The notes: generated from the sequence alone by a model not told the origin. A stretch of DNA of 64,000 nucleotides from Leishmania martiniquensis (GCF_017916325.1 NC_090159.1:7501-71500), one strand, 5' to 3'. Positions 18,784 through 29,014 are shown, counted from the first letter of the stretch. Numbers and translations: made by a program.

Positions 18784-20100
18784 ATGCTGTTTGATCAGAG
18801 GCGCGTGCTTACGGAGGATGCTCCGCGAAGGCCTTACCAGAGCAATGCCTCGACTGCGTCTTTTGAGCAGCGACTCCTCAAAGGGCTGCACTACGGGCAG
18901 CGGAAGCTGATTCTCTCGGAGGTGGAGTTTTTTCTGCAGATCGCTGTGTACACAAAAAGGCATGAGAGCGTAGCGTCGCCGAAGAAGGCGCTCATCGTCT
19001 ATGCCGGCGCCGCTTGCGGGTTTCATCTGCCGTTTCTTTTCTCGCTATTTCCGACACTTGAGTTTGTTCTCATCGACCCGGCACCGTTCTGCTCACAGGT
19101 GAAGGAGATCGCGTCGAAGGAGAAGAGCTGTGTGCTGGAGCTCATTGAGGACCTTTGTACGCCGGAGCTGTGCTTACGCATTCGGCGTACCTATGTCGAC
19201 TCGCACGACATATTCCTGGTGAGTGACATCCGTTCTGGCCGACCTACGGAAATGTCGCTGAATCAGGAGCATACAGACATGATCCTGCAGGACAACGACG
19301 CCCAGCGAGAGTGGTGCTTCTCTTTGGAGGCAGCGGCGGCAATGCTGAAATTTCACCCACCCTATCCAGCCGCCAAGGGTAGCAACGCCGAGAAGTACAA
19401 GACGCATGACACGACAATGGAGGAGTACATGTACCTGGACGGAACGCAGCTCTTTGGGGTATGGGCACCCAAGTCTTCGTCAGAGATTCGCCTGGTCGTC
19501 GTCGGACCCTTCAAGCAGGGCTACGAGCCGCCCACCCGGCGCTACTACTGCACAGCGCACGAAGAGCAGTGTTACGCGTACAACGTGGACAAGCGTTATG
19601 ACAAGGACTGCGCCGCCGAGCGTCTCATTTTGGAGTCGTACCTCAGCGCGTTTCCTGGCGTGTACGAATCCGTCGAGCAGCTCTCCAAGACTATCAGTGG
19701 GAAGTTAGAGTATCCACTGTTTTGCCCACTCGAGCCGGGGTTCACAGAGCAGCATGCACGGTGGGTGACACTGCTTTACTCAACCAGGAAGCCTTCTGCT
19801 CTCCAATACTTTGACTTACTGAAGAACGTCATGTCCGTTGATCAGGTGGCAGCTCTTGTCATGAAGTACAAGGACTCCAGGGAGATTCCTACTGGGGTCA
19901 AAGTTGGTGACATCGAGTTGACGCCGCACTTTTGGTCCGTTTTCTCAGCCGGGGACTTTGCTGCCGTCTACTGCTTCCCGCTGGTTCGATGGGGCTGGAA
20001 GCAACACAATTATCGTCGCCAAGCAAACAGCCAACAGTGCCACGGCAGCCAAAACCATCGCAGGTGTGCTGGGAGAAAGCGAGCATTCAACGCTGCGTAG
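18784..20100 (+). CDS. cap-specific mRNA 2'-O-ribose methyltransferase, VP39-type (TbMTr2/MTr3-like)
   Basis: The protein has 438 aa. It has a Rossmann SAM-binding core: GLHYGQRKLILSEVEFF (residues 33-50), then ALIVYAGAACGFHLPFL as the SAM loop, LIDPAPF at the end of strand 2 and FLVSDIRSGRP. A complete 2'-O-methyltransferase K-D-K-E tetrad can be placed at K41, D148, K189 (in AAAMLKFHPPYP) and E234 (in SSSEIRL). The order and spacing match the cap methyltransferase family whose founding member is the poxvirus VP39 subunit. In trypanosomes two cellular enzymes of this type methylate the hypermodified cap 4 of the spliced leader, and this should be one of them, acting in the nucleus. It is a host-lineage gene with normal codon use, not a viral insertion. 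The C-terminal ~30 residues are Arg/Gln/His-rich. Which paralogue it is cannot be decided from sequence alone. Confidence 0.85.
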   Translation: MLFDQRRVLTEDAPRRPYQSNASTASFEQRLLKGLHYGQRKLILSEVEFFLQIAVYTKRHESVASPKKALIVYAGAACGFHLPFLFSLFPTLEFVLIDPAPFCSQVKEIASKEKSCVLELIEDLCTPELCLRIRRTYVDSHDIFLVSDIRSGRPTEMSLNQEHTDMILQDNDAQREWCFSLEAAAAMLKFHPPYPAAKGSNAEKYKTHDTTMEEYMYLDGTQLFGVWAPKSSSEIRLVVVGPFKQGYEPPTRRYYCTAHEEQCYAYNVDKRYDKDCAAERLILESYLSAFPGVYESVEQLSKTISGKLEYPLFCPLEPGFTEQHARWVTLLYSTRKPSALQYFDLLKNVMSVDQVAALVMKYKDSREIPTGVKVGDIELTPHFWSVFSAGDFAAVYCFPLVRWGWKQHNYRRQANSQQCHGSQNHRRCAGRKRAFNAA

Positions 20101-20915
20101 CGTGCGACAGCACAGGGGTGTGGCAAAGACGCAGGTGCGGGGCTCCCTCTCTTTCTCTCACTTGCCAGCCACCCTGAAAGCGCTCGAGCTCTGTGAGCGA
20201 AGAAGCTACCCGCACGCTTTTTCATCTTGCCGATGGGAGGGAGAGCGATGCGAGGAGTGAAATATCGCCGAGGTCCGTAAACTACACATTTTTCTCTAGT
20301 CAAAGCATGCGCTACGGAGGCAGTTCGGAACGGAGCAGAAAATGGAGAGAGATGCACGCAAAAAAAAAAGGCACCGGCAGCCACGGTACTGAAAAGCAGG
20401 GCATTCTCAAGCATAAGTACTCGAGCTGGCGACACTGAACTGTCCTTCTCCAGCTTTCTGTCTCTGGCTGCTGAATAGCCTAACTGGAGATGCGCTTCCT
20501 CTTTTCTCTCCAGGCATGCGCGCCTCTACCATACTCGACACAACGCCACACGCTCTGCACCTCTTGTGTGGAATTTGGACGGCGTGAGGGCAGTGGAGTG
20601 AGTCGTGCTCGATCGCGTATGCGCGGATCCCCCCGTCGCTGTGCTAGTGAGAGTCTATTGGTGTTCACCTCTTCCTTTGTCGCTTCTCTTTTGCACTAAT
20701 ACACATGGCTGACGAACTGAAACGCTATCACCTCTCCATCTCCCCCTCTTCACTAACACTGCGATCGCGTCCTTAATGCTTCATGCCATGCGCCGCGGTA
20801 CAACGCGCTCTCAGATCAAGCGTCGCTCGCTTCATTCAGCTAACTCTGTACATATTTGTGTGCCGTCGGGGCGGTTGTCCTTCCTTCTCGTGTGGTCGGC
20901 GCTTGCGGGGGAACC
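20101..20915. other. intergenic spacer
   Basis: About 0.8 kb with no supported gene. It contains an A9 run at about 20361-20369 and a pyrimidine-rich run at about 20725-20760. Confidence 0.45.
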
Positions 20916-22583
20916 ATGAAAATCACAGTCAACATCGAACTCGCGCACTCGGAGCTGTACAAGGCGGCGCATCTGCAGCAGACAGTCTCTGAAGTAGACC
21001 CGAATGCGGTGGTGCGGTTCAAGACCGATACAAACTTACTAGCACAGCGCATCAAGGATGCAATCAAGGCAAAGCAGTACGATTCCATTGTTAGCGAGCT
21101 GGCCCGCCGTCTCTCGTATCCTGCGTCCTTTGCGGAGAGCCTAGAGGTGATGTGCTCGGTGGCGTTTTTCAGCAAGGGTCGTGTGGACAGCGGCGAAAGC
21201 GTGGCGCCTTTCGTAGAGGTGCTCACACGTCTTCCCGAGGAGGCAAGGATGCATGCAAAGGAGGCAATTGTGCAGCGTGCGATGGCTTTTCTCTCAAAGC
21301 CACGGCGCCTGGACTGCAGCCGGGCACCCTTGCTCGGGTATGCAGAGACCTTGGCTATGATGACCCGAAAGGAGCTCTTGAGCGTCCGTAGCGTCATAGG
21401 TACTCTGGTGCAAATGATTGAGGGTGACACGACTCGGACGGCGGGTATGACATGCCTAGGCAAGTTGGTAGAGGTTGCGTACGAGGCTGTCCGGAACTGC
21501 GATAGTGCAACACTGACCGCGCTGAGAGGTGCGGTCCGCTTCGCACAGATGAACGACACCTTCCTTTATGACGTCGAGTATATAATGGAGGCTTTCGGAT
21601 GGTCGCCGTACAAGCCGGCGCTGAGCCTGCGTCGCTCTAGCAGCCATCACGAATACCCCATTCTCTCTCTTGCCTACTGCGGCGGTGCAAATCATCGAGA
21701 GGTGGTGGTAAGCTCATCGTCGGACGGCACGATAGGCACGTGGGACGGCGTTGGCGTGTTGTTGCAGAATGTTCTCCTTTCTCGTCACTATGCCTCTTGC
21801 CTAGACCTCACAAATCGCGGCCACACCTTGATCGTTGGCGCGGTGGGAAGGTACACAAGCACCCCACCGGCCGTGATCTTTTACAGCGAAGATGGGAATC
21901 GCAAGGCGCAGTGGCAGGAGTGTGGCGGCACTGAGCCCGACGACGCGCAGTTTATCTCTAGCCTCAAGTGCCTGAAGGACTCGTCTGGGTCTAGGTACTG
22001 TGTCGGCGTGCAAACTTCCAACGCTAACTCGCTCATGATTTTCGACGGTCAGCACATCACACAGCGCTACTTCGACCATACTGACATCATCACAGCCATT
22101 CACGTACCCGGCGACCGCGAGAACCTGGTCATCACGGGGTCCCGCGACTGCTCGACGCTGATCTACGACCTCCGAGACCCCCGTAACGTCAGCGCCGCAA
22201 CGCACCATACGAACACCGTCTCCTGCATTGCTAGCTGCGACAATAGCTTGTTTACGGCAGGGCTTGACAAGCGAATCGTTGTGGAAGACTTCCGAATGCT
22301 GCGCAGCCCCAACGTGCAGCGCGATATGGAGAGTGCCGTTCTGAGTATGTCTGTTAGCAGCTCCATGCAGTGTGCCGTAGCGACACTCACGGGGGTGTAT
22401 CTGATCAATTTTTCCAACAGCGCCTCCGTACCGGCTTCATCACGCTCTGACTGTGGCGGGAGTGCTTCTCGCTACAATGCTGTCTGCTGGAACAATGCGG
22501 GCACCATCCTCTACGGCGGTGGTGACGCACACACACTGGATTTGTTCGCCCCTGCGTACGAGCTGACCTCCTTCGAAGTTTAA
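20916..22583 (+). CDS. WD40-repeat protein
   Basis: The protein has 555 aa from MKITVNIELAHSEL; the open frame upstream to 20856 is not needed. Residues 1-230 are helical and without a recognised domain. From about 245 onward there is a beta-propeller: EVVVSSSSDGTIGTWDG, DIITAIHVPGDRENLVITGSRDCSTLIYDLR, NTVSCIASCDNSLFTAGLDKRIVVEDFR and a closing YNAVCWNNAGTILYGGGDAHTLDLF. Roughly six or seven blades can be counted, and the GSRDC/LIYDLRD blade is the most canonical. Such proteins are scaffolds. No catalytic domain, signal peptide or membrane segment is present, and the partner is unknown. Its 3' flank carries the first copy of the duplicated 564-bp element. Confidence 0.85.
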   Translation: MKITVNIELAHSELYKAAHLQQTVSEVDPNAVVRFKTDTNLLAQRIKDAIKAKQYDSIVSELARRLSYPASFAESLEVMCSVAFFSKGRVDSGESVAPFVEVLTRLPEEARMHAKEAIVQRAMAFLSKPRRLDCSRAPLLGYAETLAMMTRKELLSVRSVIGTLVQMIEGDTTRTAGMTCLGKLVEVAYEAVRNCDSATLTALRGAVRFAQMNDTFLYDVEYIMEAFGWSPYKPALSLRRSSSHHEYPILSLAYCGGANHREVVVSSSSDGTIGTWDGVGVLLQNVLLSRHYASCLDLTNRGHTLIVGAVGRYTSTPPAVIFYSEDGNRKAQWQECGGTEPDDAQFISSLKCLKDSSGSRYCVGVQTSNANSLMIFDGQHITQRYFDHTDIITAIHVPGDRENLVITGSRDCSTLIYDLRDPRNVSAATHHTNTVSCIASCDNSLFTAGLDKRIVVEDFRMLRSPNVQRDMESAVLSMSVSSSMQCAVATLTGVYLINFSNSASVPASSRSDCGGSASRYNAVCWNNAGTILYGGGDAHTLDLFAPAYELTSFEV

Positions 22584-23258
22584 TCGCGCATATCTTTTCG
22601 TCTGCAGCCACGCAGAGCAGAATGAACGAGATGAAGCTAAAAGTCAGCGAGCAGACGTGGACGCTGCTCGAGCATGGTGTAGACACATACCGTTGCTGCA
22701 TATGCGGCATGCGGATTTCGTTGTCCTCGCAGATCTCCTCCTGCCCCCCTTTTCCTTGACTTCTCATCCCCATCTCCTCCTCTCTTCGTCAGAGATGTCT
22801 CTCTGCCCTCGAGGCCCTAATCTCTTTTCGGCGCTTGCAAAGGTGAAGTCAACTCGTCCCTCCATTGTTTTTGCGCATTGGCTTCACTGAATCTCCTTGG
22901 TCGCAAGTAATCTTCGAACATGAAGCGAAGCAGTGCAACCTGACACCTGCAGCCTCTGCCCGCCGACGCCAGCGCTCCACATTGCCAGAAAGGAAAGGAA
23001 GGGCATTTGGGCGGAGAGAGTCTGGATAGTGAAACTGCGAGCGTATGGGCGGAAGAGGACTCAAAGCCACCCTGGAATGTGGTGAGCCGTTTTTAAGCAT
23101 TTTTTCTCGTGACTTAATCCGCCTTGGATGGCGGCATACGAATGCTGCCATTTTTGTTTTGTACTTTATCGGTGTCTGTCGTATTGATGTTGTGTTCAGT
23201 TTGGTTCTTCCGTTTTGCTTTCTGTTTTTTCTGTTCCTTTTTACCGTTGGCCACTGAT
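22584..23258. other. 3' flank of WD40 gene
   Basis: No gene is seen. This is a T- and CT-rich spacer (for example 22736-22790 and 23150-23250) leading into the duplicated element. Confidence 0.45.
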
Positions 23259-23839
23259 GGCGTGCGGACCGCCTCGGCGCGCGGACCGCCTCGGCGCGCG
23301 GTATCTCAGGGGCTCAGCATCCCACTCTCTCCGAGGAGGACAGGCGGTTCTTTTGCATCGTACCGATATGCCGAAGCACTTCTGGTGGCTGCAGGATAAA
23401 GGACAAACAACGTGGGGGGAATGGCATGCGAGCGTTTTCGCTACTGATGTCGGCCTTTGGACCCTTTGCGCTGCTGCGTCGCAGCGTCCTGTGACAGCAA
23501 AGACGCTTGCATCATTCATATGGCAGGCGAAGTGGCGGCGTGGCTGGAGCGCATGCCACTCTGCCTCCCATGCGCCTACGGCGGTGAGGAGATGCGCCAG
23601 CCCGAGGGGAATCCGTGACGTAGAGGCCGGTATACTCGGAGTGACTGTGAGGTGGCCTGCACAGCGGGTGGCTGGGTAGGGTTCGAGGCAGGGTCCGTGT
23701 TCAGGTGACTAATTCGGCGGTAGTGCTGTAGCGCGGGTGTACATGGCTGCTTCGCATCACACAGTTTGGCTGGTGGCAGGCCGGATAGAGTGGCGTTTGA
23801 CTTGTGCCCCCGTGGTGTATTGGACACATTAAAGGGCAA
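23259..23839 (+). repeat. dispersed repeat copy 1 (SIDER-like, 564-bp unit plus 17-bp internal duplication)
   Basis: From GGCGTGCGGACC to GGGCAA the sequence appears identical by eye to 27730-28293, except for one extra copy of a 17-bp motif (GCGGACCGCCTCGGCGC) near its left end. It contains no long reading frame. Length (about 0.56 kb), position in the 3' region of a gene and the A-containing right end (GGGCAA followed by unrelated sequence) fit the SIDER class of short degenerate retroposons of Leishmania, though SIDERs are normally divergent from each other and I cannot confirm the 79-bp family signature. Clear target-site duplications were not found. Confidence 0.8.
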
Positions 23840-24491
23840 TGAAAAGCTTTATGATGGTGTTTAGTGGTATACTCACGATCAAAAAATGAATAGGGACACA
23901 TTCATGAAGTAGAAAAGAAGGTCGCCGGGAAAGGGGGCGAAACGCCGGTGAGACCACCGTGCAACCGAAGCGAAGTCAAAATAATCGTCATCCTTCTGCG
24001 AGACATTCAGCGTTATAAATGCAGTTAGCTTCGTGCCCTGTATTCACAACTAGTACTCGGTCGGCGATTCTCACTTTTGCCCTTGTAAACCAGCGGGCAT
24101 CGCTGGTGGTCAACACGAAATGCTTTGCTGTGGGTTGTCGAAATGAAATGTGAAGGAGTGAAGGTGAAGGTGAAGATGAATGGGATGCGTGTAGGGAAGA
24201 ATGGAGATGGACGACTTTGGGCATCTTTGATCATCATCACCCAGATCAAATTTCCTCTGTTTTTTTTCGCGACTTTCGGCCTCTACCTCTGTGTGTATCC
24301 ACACGTCGTACTGGCCATGTGGCTCGGAACCGCGGGGAACGGGTCCTGACCTCGATTTCACAGCACCAATACCGCAGACATACCTAATAGACATTGATAA
24401 AGCACAACCTAGAAGAAACCACGCGCGTAAAGTAACGGCATCGTCGGGAGCAGCAAACAGTTTGAATTGAGCAAGTAAGACCAAAGAAGCC
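23840..24491. other. spacer and leader of ankyrin-TPR gene
   Basis: No gene is seen. There is a short GAAGGT-type repetition at about 24150-24182 and a T10 run at about 24258-24267. The acceptor for the ankyrin gene is probably within 24380-24490. Confidence 0.4.
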
Positions 24492-25676
24492 ATGGACAAT
24501 GGAATTCGTATTTCAGAAGAGGTGGAGAAGTTCCTCCGCGCAGCTCGCTCGCGCGACGCGGCGGACTGCAGCCGAATGCTGCAAGAAAAGCCTGATCTCG
24601 TGAACTCAGTGGAGGCTGGCGGTTATGCTGCCCTCCATTTTGCCGCTTTCAATGGCGATGTTCAGATGCTGCATCTACTACTCGACCACAAGGCGGATCC
24701 GAACATCGAGAACATGGACGGCAACACGCCTCTTGTCATGTGCGTGAAAGGACGACAGCTGGAGTGCATTCGAATTTTGGTGAACGGGGGCGCCGACGTG
24801 AACAAAGCATCCACCTCCGGAAGCACGGCTGCACACTTTGCGGCATCGATGGGCTACGTGGACTGTCTTCTCCTTCTTGTGGAGCTGGGGGCGAAGACAG
24901 TGTACGCGGAGAGCGAGGCTGGCACTCTGCTTCACTGGGCCTGCCACTCAGGCGACCTCAACTGTATCGGCACCGTCATTTACGAGCTGAAGGTGCCGAT
25001 CAATGCGGTTGACAAGCACGGCGGCACAGCCCTCTTCACGGCCCTCTTCATGAAAAAAACGGAGGCAGTGGAGTTTCTCGTTGAGCACGGGGCGGCAATC
25101 GACATCGCCATTGCTGAGGATGGCAGCACGCCGCTCCACATTGCCGTGGAGCACGCAAACTTGGAGTGCGTCCGCCTACTGTGCAGCTGTGGAGCCGACG
25201 CAAGCGCCAAGAACAGAGAGGACAAGACACCGCTGGACTTGGCGAAGGCTGCCAACAACAGCGCCGCTGTCAAGGAGCTCGAGAAGACGCAGGTGCCGCT
25301 GGAGAAGCGCGCCGAAGAGGCGGCGAGGTTTAAGAACCAGGGAAACAAAGTCTTTCAACAAGGCGAGAACGTCAAGGCTGCGAAGTTCTACACCCTTGCC
25401 ATTCATCTCCACCCAACTAACCACGTCTACTACAGCAATCGCGCCGCCTGCTACTTCAATCAGCACTTTTACACTGGGGCCTACTGGGATGCAATGCGCT
25501 GTATTACACTTGACCCGTCGTGGCCGAAGGGCTACCTGCGGAAGGCTGCCACGGAGCTTGCACTGAAAAAGCTTACCGACGCCTTCACCACCGCCTCCCA
25601 GGGCCTGAAGCTGGACCCCGCGAACAAGGACCTTCAGCAAGTGAAGGACGAGGCGTTCAAGCAGCTGAAGAAATGA
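24492..25676 (+). CDS. ankyrin-repeat / TPR protein
   Basis: The protein has 394 aa. Residues about 35-265 contain about seven ankyrin repeats (for example GGYAALHFAAFNGDVQMLHL, GSTAAHFAASMGYVDCLLLL, DGSTPLHIAVEHANLECVRL, DKTPLDLAKAANNSAAVKEL). Residues about 275-392 hold three TPR units of the co-chaperone type (ARFKNQGNKVFQQGENVKAA, NHVYYSNRAACYFNQHFYTG, WPKGYLRKAATELALKKLTD). The Lys/Asn pattern of the TPR (KxxGN, YSNRAA, KGYLRK) is that of carboxylate-clamp TPRs that bind the EEVD tail of Hsp70/Hsp90, so an Hsp co-chaperone role is inferred. No membrane segment. The gene sits between the two identical direct repeats. Confidence 0.92.
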   Translation: MDNGIRISEEVEKFLRAARSRDAADCSRMLQEKPDLVNSVEAGGYAALHFAAFNGDVQMLHLLLDHKADPNIENMDGNTPLVMCVKGRQLECIRILVNGGADVNKASTSGSTAAHFAASMGYVDCLLLLVELGAKTVYAESEAGTLLHWACHSGDLNCIGTVIYELKVPINAVDKHGGTALFTALFMKKTEAVEFLVEHGAAIDIAIAEDGSTPLHIAVEHANLECVRLLCSCGADASAKNREDKTPLDLAKAANNSAAVKELEKTQVPLEKRAEEAARFKNQGNKVFQQGENVKAAKFYTLAIHLHPTNHVYYSNRAACYFNQHFYTGAYWDAMRCITLDPSWPKGYLRKAATELALKKLTDAFTTASQGLKLDPANKDLQQVKDEAFKQLKK

Positions 25677-26616
25677 TCAACGGGATGGATCTGTGCGAAA
25701 CATGGCTAAGTTTTTCTCTGCGTCTTTCGGGGAAAGGGACGGCGAAGAGAAGGGAGCGGGGAGGGGCCAAGGATGTGCGTGCGCAGGCGCGGAAAAGCCG
25801 CCATTAAAGGAGCACTTGTATGACGGTTTCTCCGCTGAACGCACATGGGGTTCGAGGTCGGGACGGCTCAGATGCCCATCACTGTCGTTCCTTTTTTGCA
25901 CGCCTGAATGCATCTGTGTTCGCGACTCTACTTCTTCGTCGACAAGGCGACGGGCACGGCCGCGTTACTGAAAACTGAAAAGAAAGCGGAGGCAAAGAGG
26001 ATGACTCCTCCCCGACCTCTCGCACGCTTGGTAGGAGGGCTTGTGAATATGCCTAAGTATATCTCAGGGTAACCGCTGCTCTCTGTGTACCTGCGAGTAG
26101 GCGCAACGTTTCCTGTGCCCGCACCCATCTCGTCGGCAGAGCGCTTCTCGTCACGTCTGACGATGACCGTACGGGAAAGTCTGTTCACTGCGCGTGGCCG
26201 GCACTACCAATGGCCTCGCATCTCCTAAAATTATCGACCGCGTTCCTGCGGGACTTGAGCTGCCCTTAGCCGCTATGTGGACATGGCACTCAAGCGAGTG
26301 CTGGCGGCATGTACGATCGACCAAAAGAACGAGTCTAAGCAGCTGTTCCGGTGCAATACTGCCTCCTTCATACTCTGCTTCGCGCCCTACCTCAGTTTTG
26401 TTCTGCCTTTGATAACCTCGATCTGCTTCCCGCTACATCAGGCTCTCCCATTTCTCGGCTGTCGCGTCGGGCCCTCTCTCCTTTGCAACGTTCCTTGTGA
26501 CAGCTACTCGCACTTTACAGGCAGCACCGCACGCTCATATCTTGTGGCGGGCAGAAGAGCGCGTTTTCCCACGCTTCTATTTTCACTGTCCCCTCAGCAC
26601 CCAACGGAAGTCGAAG
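25677..26616. other. intergenic spacer
   Basis: About 0.9 kb with no supported gene. Pyrimidine-rich sequence at about 26370-26500 and 26560-26600 precedes the PEX11-like gene. Confidence 0.45.
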
Positions 26617-27279
26617 ATGTCCGTTATCTCTACTCTTAACACCTACATGGCCGCGACAGAGTCGCGTGACAAGATGATTAAGGGTGCCGGGTGCTTCTTC
26701 AAGATGATGGGCGCCATCAACGGCAATGAAAACTTCATTAAAGTCGGCGCTTCCATGTCCGATGCACGCTGCTTGATTCGGATGCTGTCTTGGCTTGGGA
26801 ACGTTCAAAAAATCAGCGACGCGATGGAGAAGCGTGTTGTGCAGCCTCGAGACGTTATGTTTGTGCTGCGCGTATTGTTCGACGGCATCTTCAGCCTTCT
26901 CGACAACATTGTGTTCGCCGGTCGTTTCTTCGGGCAAAAGTCGCCGAGCCTGGCACAGATGTCGCACGTGTCGCGTGCTGCCCTTTTCTATGGCTATGTC
27001 ATGGCTGTGGCCCTTGATATGTACGACCTTCTGCGTGGTCCCAACATGCCGAAGCGAGGTGACCGTTGCCTGGTGCTGACACGCAATGCCTGCGATATGG
27101 TGTCTGCAATTGGCAATGTGTGCGCTCTGGACATCGGCGCGGCCAACGTCGCTGGGCTGGGTCTCATCAGCGCCATTATAGCGACTCGTGAGCAGCTCAT
27201 AGCGGCGGCGGCCAAGTCTGGGGGCAACACACTCGGTTCCGCCCTGGCAAAGGCTGCCGGTTCGCAGTCGAAGAAGTGA
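26617..27279 (+). CDS. PEX11/GIM5-family glycosomal membrane protein
   Basis: The protein has 220 aa from MSVISTLNTYMAATESRDKM; the frame is open upstream to 26497, but this Met begins the conserved N-terminus. The start pattern (TESRDKMIKGAGCFFKMMG), a Met/Arg-rich amphipathic segment (SMSDARCLIRMLSWLGNVQKI) and a hydrophobic stretch (FVLRVLFDGIFSLLDNIVFAGRF) follow PEX11-type proteins. A second hydrophobic segment lies at about 175-195 (ANVAGLGLISAIIAT). The C-terminus ends in a short Lys-rich tail (SQSKK). Family role: abundant membrane proteins controlling peroxisome/glycosome division and membrane properties. It could be PEX11 itself or one of the GIM5 paralogues; I cannot separate them here. 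It lies between the two direct repeats, so its dosage could change with repeat-mediated recombination. Confidence 0.85.
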   Translation: MSVISTLNTYMAATESRDKMIKGAGCFFKMMGAINGNENFIKVGASMSDARCLIRMLSWLGNVQKISDAMEKRVVQPRDVMFVLRVLFDGIFSLLDNIVFAGRFFGQKSPSLAQMSHVSRAALFYGYVMAVALDMYDLLRGPNMPKRGDRCLVLTRNACDMVSAIGNVCALDIGAANVAGLGLISAIIATREQLIAAAAKSGGNTLGSALAKAAGSQSKK

Positions 27280-27729
27280 ATGTTCACTTTCGTGCAGCCC
27301 ACGCTCGGTGTGTGTGTGTGTGTGTGTGTTCCCGGCTTCCTTTACTTTTTGTGCACCTTGTATTGCTATTCATGTGTTTTGGGCGCGACCACCGGTGTGG
27401 AGCGCATTTCGAAGCTTCCCGACACGCTCACTTCGCCTGGTAAAGTCTGGAGCGCACTCCCTTCGCTTCTGTCTATAGTGTCGTCTACACGCCCAAACGA
27501 CTGCTCGCTGCAATGGTTTACTCCTCAGCTTCGATTTTCTGTGTCGTTTGCGTGTTCTCCCGCCTCTTGTTGGTAGAGCCCCTTGAGACTGCCCCCTTTG
27601 CCCCGTCTGATGCACAGAGGCTCCCATCCGCGCAGCCATGCACGAAATGAAAATTACAGGCGCCCAGGGCAGAGCCCCTTTTCGAGTTTCTTCAGTGGGC
27701 GGTGACGCGAGCTCCAAAAGTCTCGTAAA
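27280..27729. other. 3' flank of PEX11-like gene
   Basis: No gene is seen. The stretch contains a (TG)n run just after the stop and leads to repeat copy 2. Confidence 0.45.
27308..27329. repeat. (TG)n microsatellite
   Basis: About 11 TG units start some 29 bp after the PEX11-like stop codon, in its 3' UTR. Confidence 0.9.
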
Positions 27730-28293
27730 GGCGTGCGGACCGCCTCGGCGCGCGGTATCTCAGGGGCTCAGCATCCCACTCTCTCCGAGGAGGACAGGCG
27801 GTTCTTTTGCATCGTACCGATATGCCGAAGCACTTCTGGTGGCTGCAGGATAAAGGACAAACAACGTGGGGGGAATGGCATGCGAGCGTTTTCGCTACTG
27901 ATGTCGGCCTTTGGACCCTTTGCGCTGCTGCGTCGCAGCGTCCTGTGACAGCAAAGACGCTTGCATCATTCATATGGCAGGCGAAGTGGCGGCGTGGCTG
28001 GAGCGCATGCCACTCTGCCTCCCATGCGCCTACGGCGGTGAGGAGATGCGCCAGCCCGAGGGGAATCCGTGACGTAGAGGCCGGTATACTCGGAGTGACT
28101 GTGAGGTGGCCTGCACAGCGGGTGGCTGGGTAGGGTTCGAGGCAGGGTCCGTGTTCAGGTGACTAATTCGGCGGTAGTGCTGTAGCGCGGGTGTACATGG
28201 CTGCTTCGCATCACACAGTTTGGCTGGTGGCAGGCCGGATAGAGTGGCGTTTGACTTGTGCCCCCGTGGTGTATTGGACACATTAAAGGGCAA
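27730..28293 (+). repeat. dispersed repeat copy 2 (SIDER-like, 564 bp)
   Basis: This copy has the same orientation as copy 1 and appears base-for-base the same over its whole length apart from lacking copy 1's 17-bp internal duplication. The flanks are unrelated: TCTCGTAAA on the left and AAAATGTGTG on the right. It ends in GGGCAA followed by further A residues, a possible short A tail. It lies about 450 bp after the PEX11-like stop. With copy 1 it makes a direct repeat pair with a period of about 4.47 kb. Confidence 0.85.
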
Positions 28294-29014
28294 AAAATGT
28301 GTGTGTGCGCCTGTTCGCCAGGAGACCGGCTGGTCGTGGATCCGTCGCAACGCTCAAATTCTGCAGAAGGAGCTGATGACGAAATAGCAAATGGGCGTAG
28401 CAGGAGTGCAAAGAGGGCTTTGCCTCTCTTGCCCGACGGGTGCCGCATCTGCGGGAAGGTGTTCCCTTAGACGGCTGCAAGAAGCAAACTAATGCAATGC
28501 TCATATCATCTCTTCCTTGAGGTTTTCTGCAGTGCTCTCATGGGAGGGCGACATATTGCTGATACAAGGCGGCGCATCGCTTCTATGCCGCCACCCAGCA
28601 GTACTGAAGCTCAGGTAACCGTGCTGGTGCGATTTGCACCACGGTTGCGCTCTCTTTTGCTTTCTACAAGGATGGTAGGTGGGCGATATGCTGATGAAGT
28701 ATCTCTGTGTAACCTATTGCTCCTCAGCGCCATCTTTGCTGCTTCTTAGCTACTTCCAAACTTCACTTGTTACGCCCACCTGTTTCTGACGTTCGTTGGA
28801 GTGCGCTTGCAGCTCTCTGGCGTTCTGCACAACCATTTCTTTTGAACCCTCTCCATCGCACTCATCGGCCACCTCTTTCTGTAATCGAGGTCGACCACAA
28901 GCTTAGTATCCGCACAGGGACTCCTGAAGCACACATTTTTTTCCTTTGCTGTCTGAGAGCAAGGACATCGACTCGTTGGCGCCTTTAGTTTTGCCGCGCA
29001 AGTCATTGGTACTC
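28294..29014. other. intergenic spacer
   Basis: About 0.7 kb between repeat copy 2 and the next gene. Short open frames are present but none has supporting features. Confidence 0.45.

Noticed and set aside
18784..20100. Possible recent acquisition of a poxvirus-like methyltransferase
   Set aside because: Codon use matches the neighbours, and the family is established as cellular in kinetoplastids.
23275..23679. Open frames inside repeat copies 1 and 2 (about 60-150 codons on both strands)
   Set aside because: Identical frames occur only because the copies are identical; no domain, and the + frame start differs between copies through the 17-bp duplication.
23689..23700. GGTTCGAGGC motif resembling a tRNA B box inside both repeats
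   Set aside because: No A box at proper distance and no cloverleaf could be drawn; not called as a tRNA.
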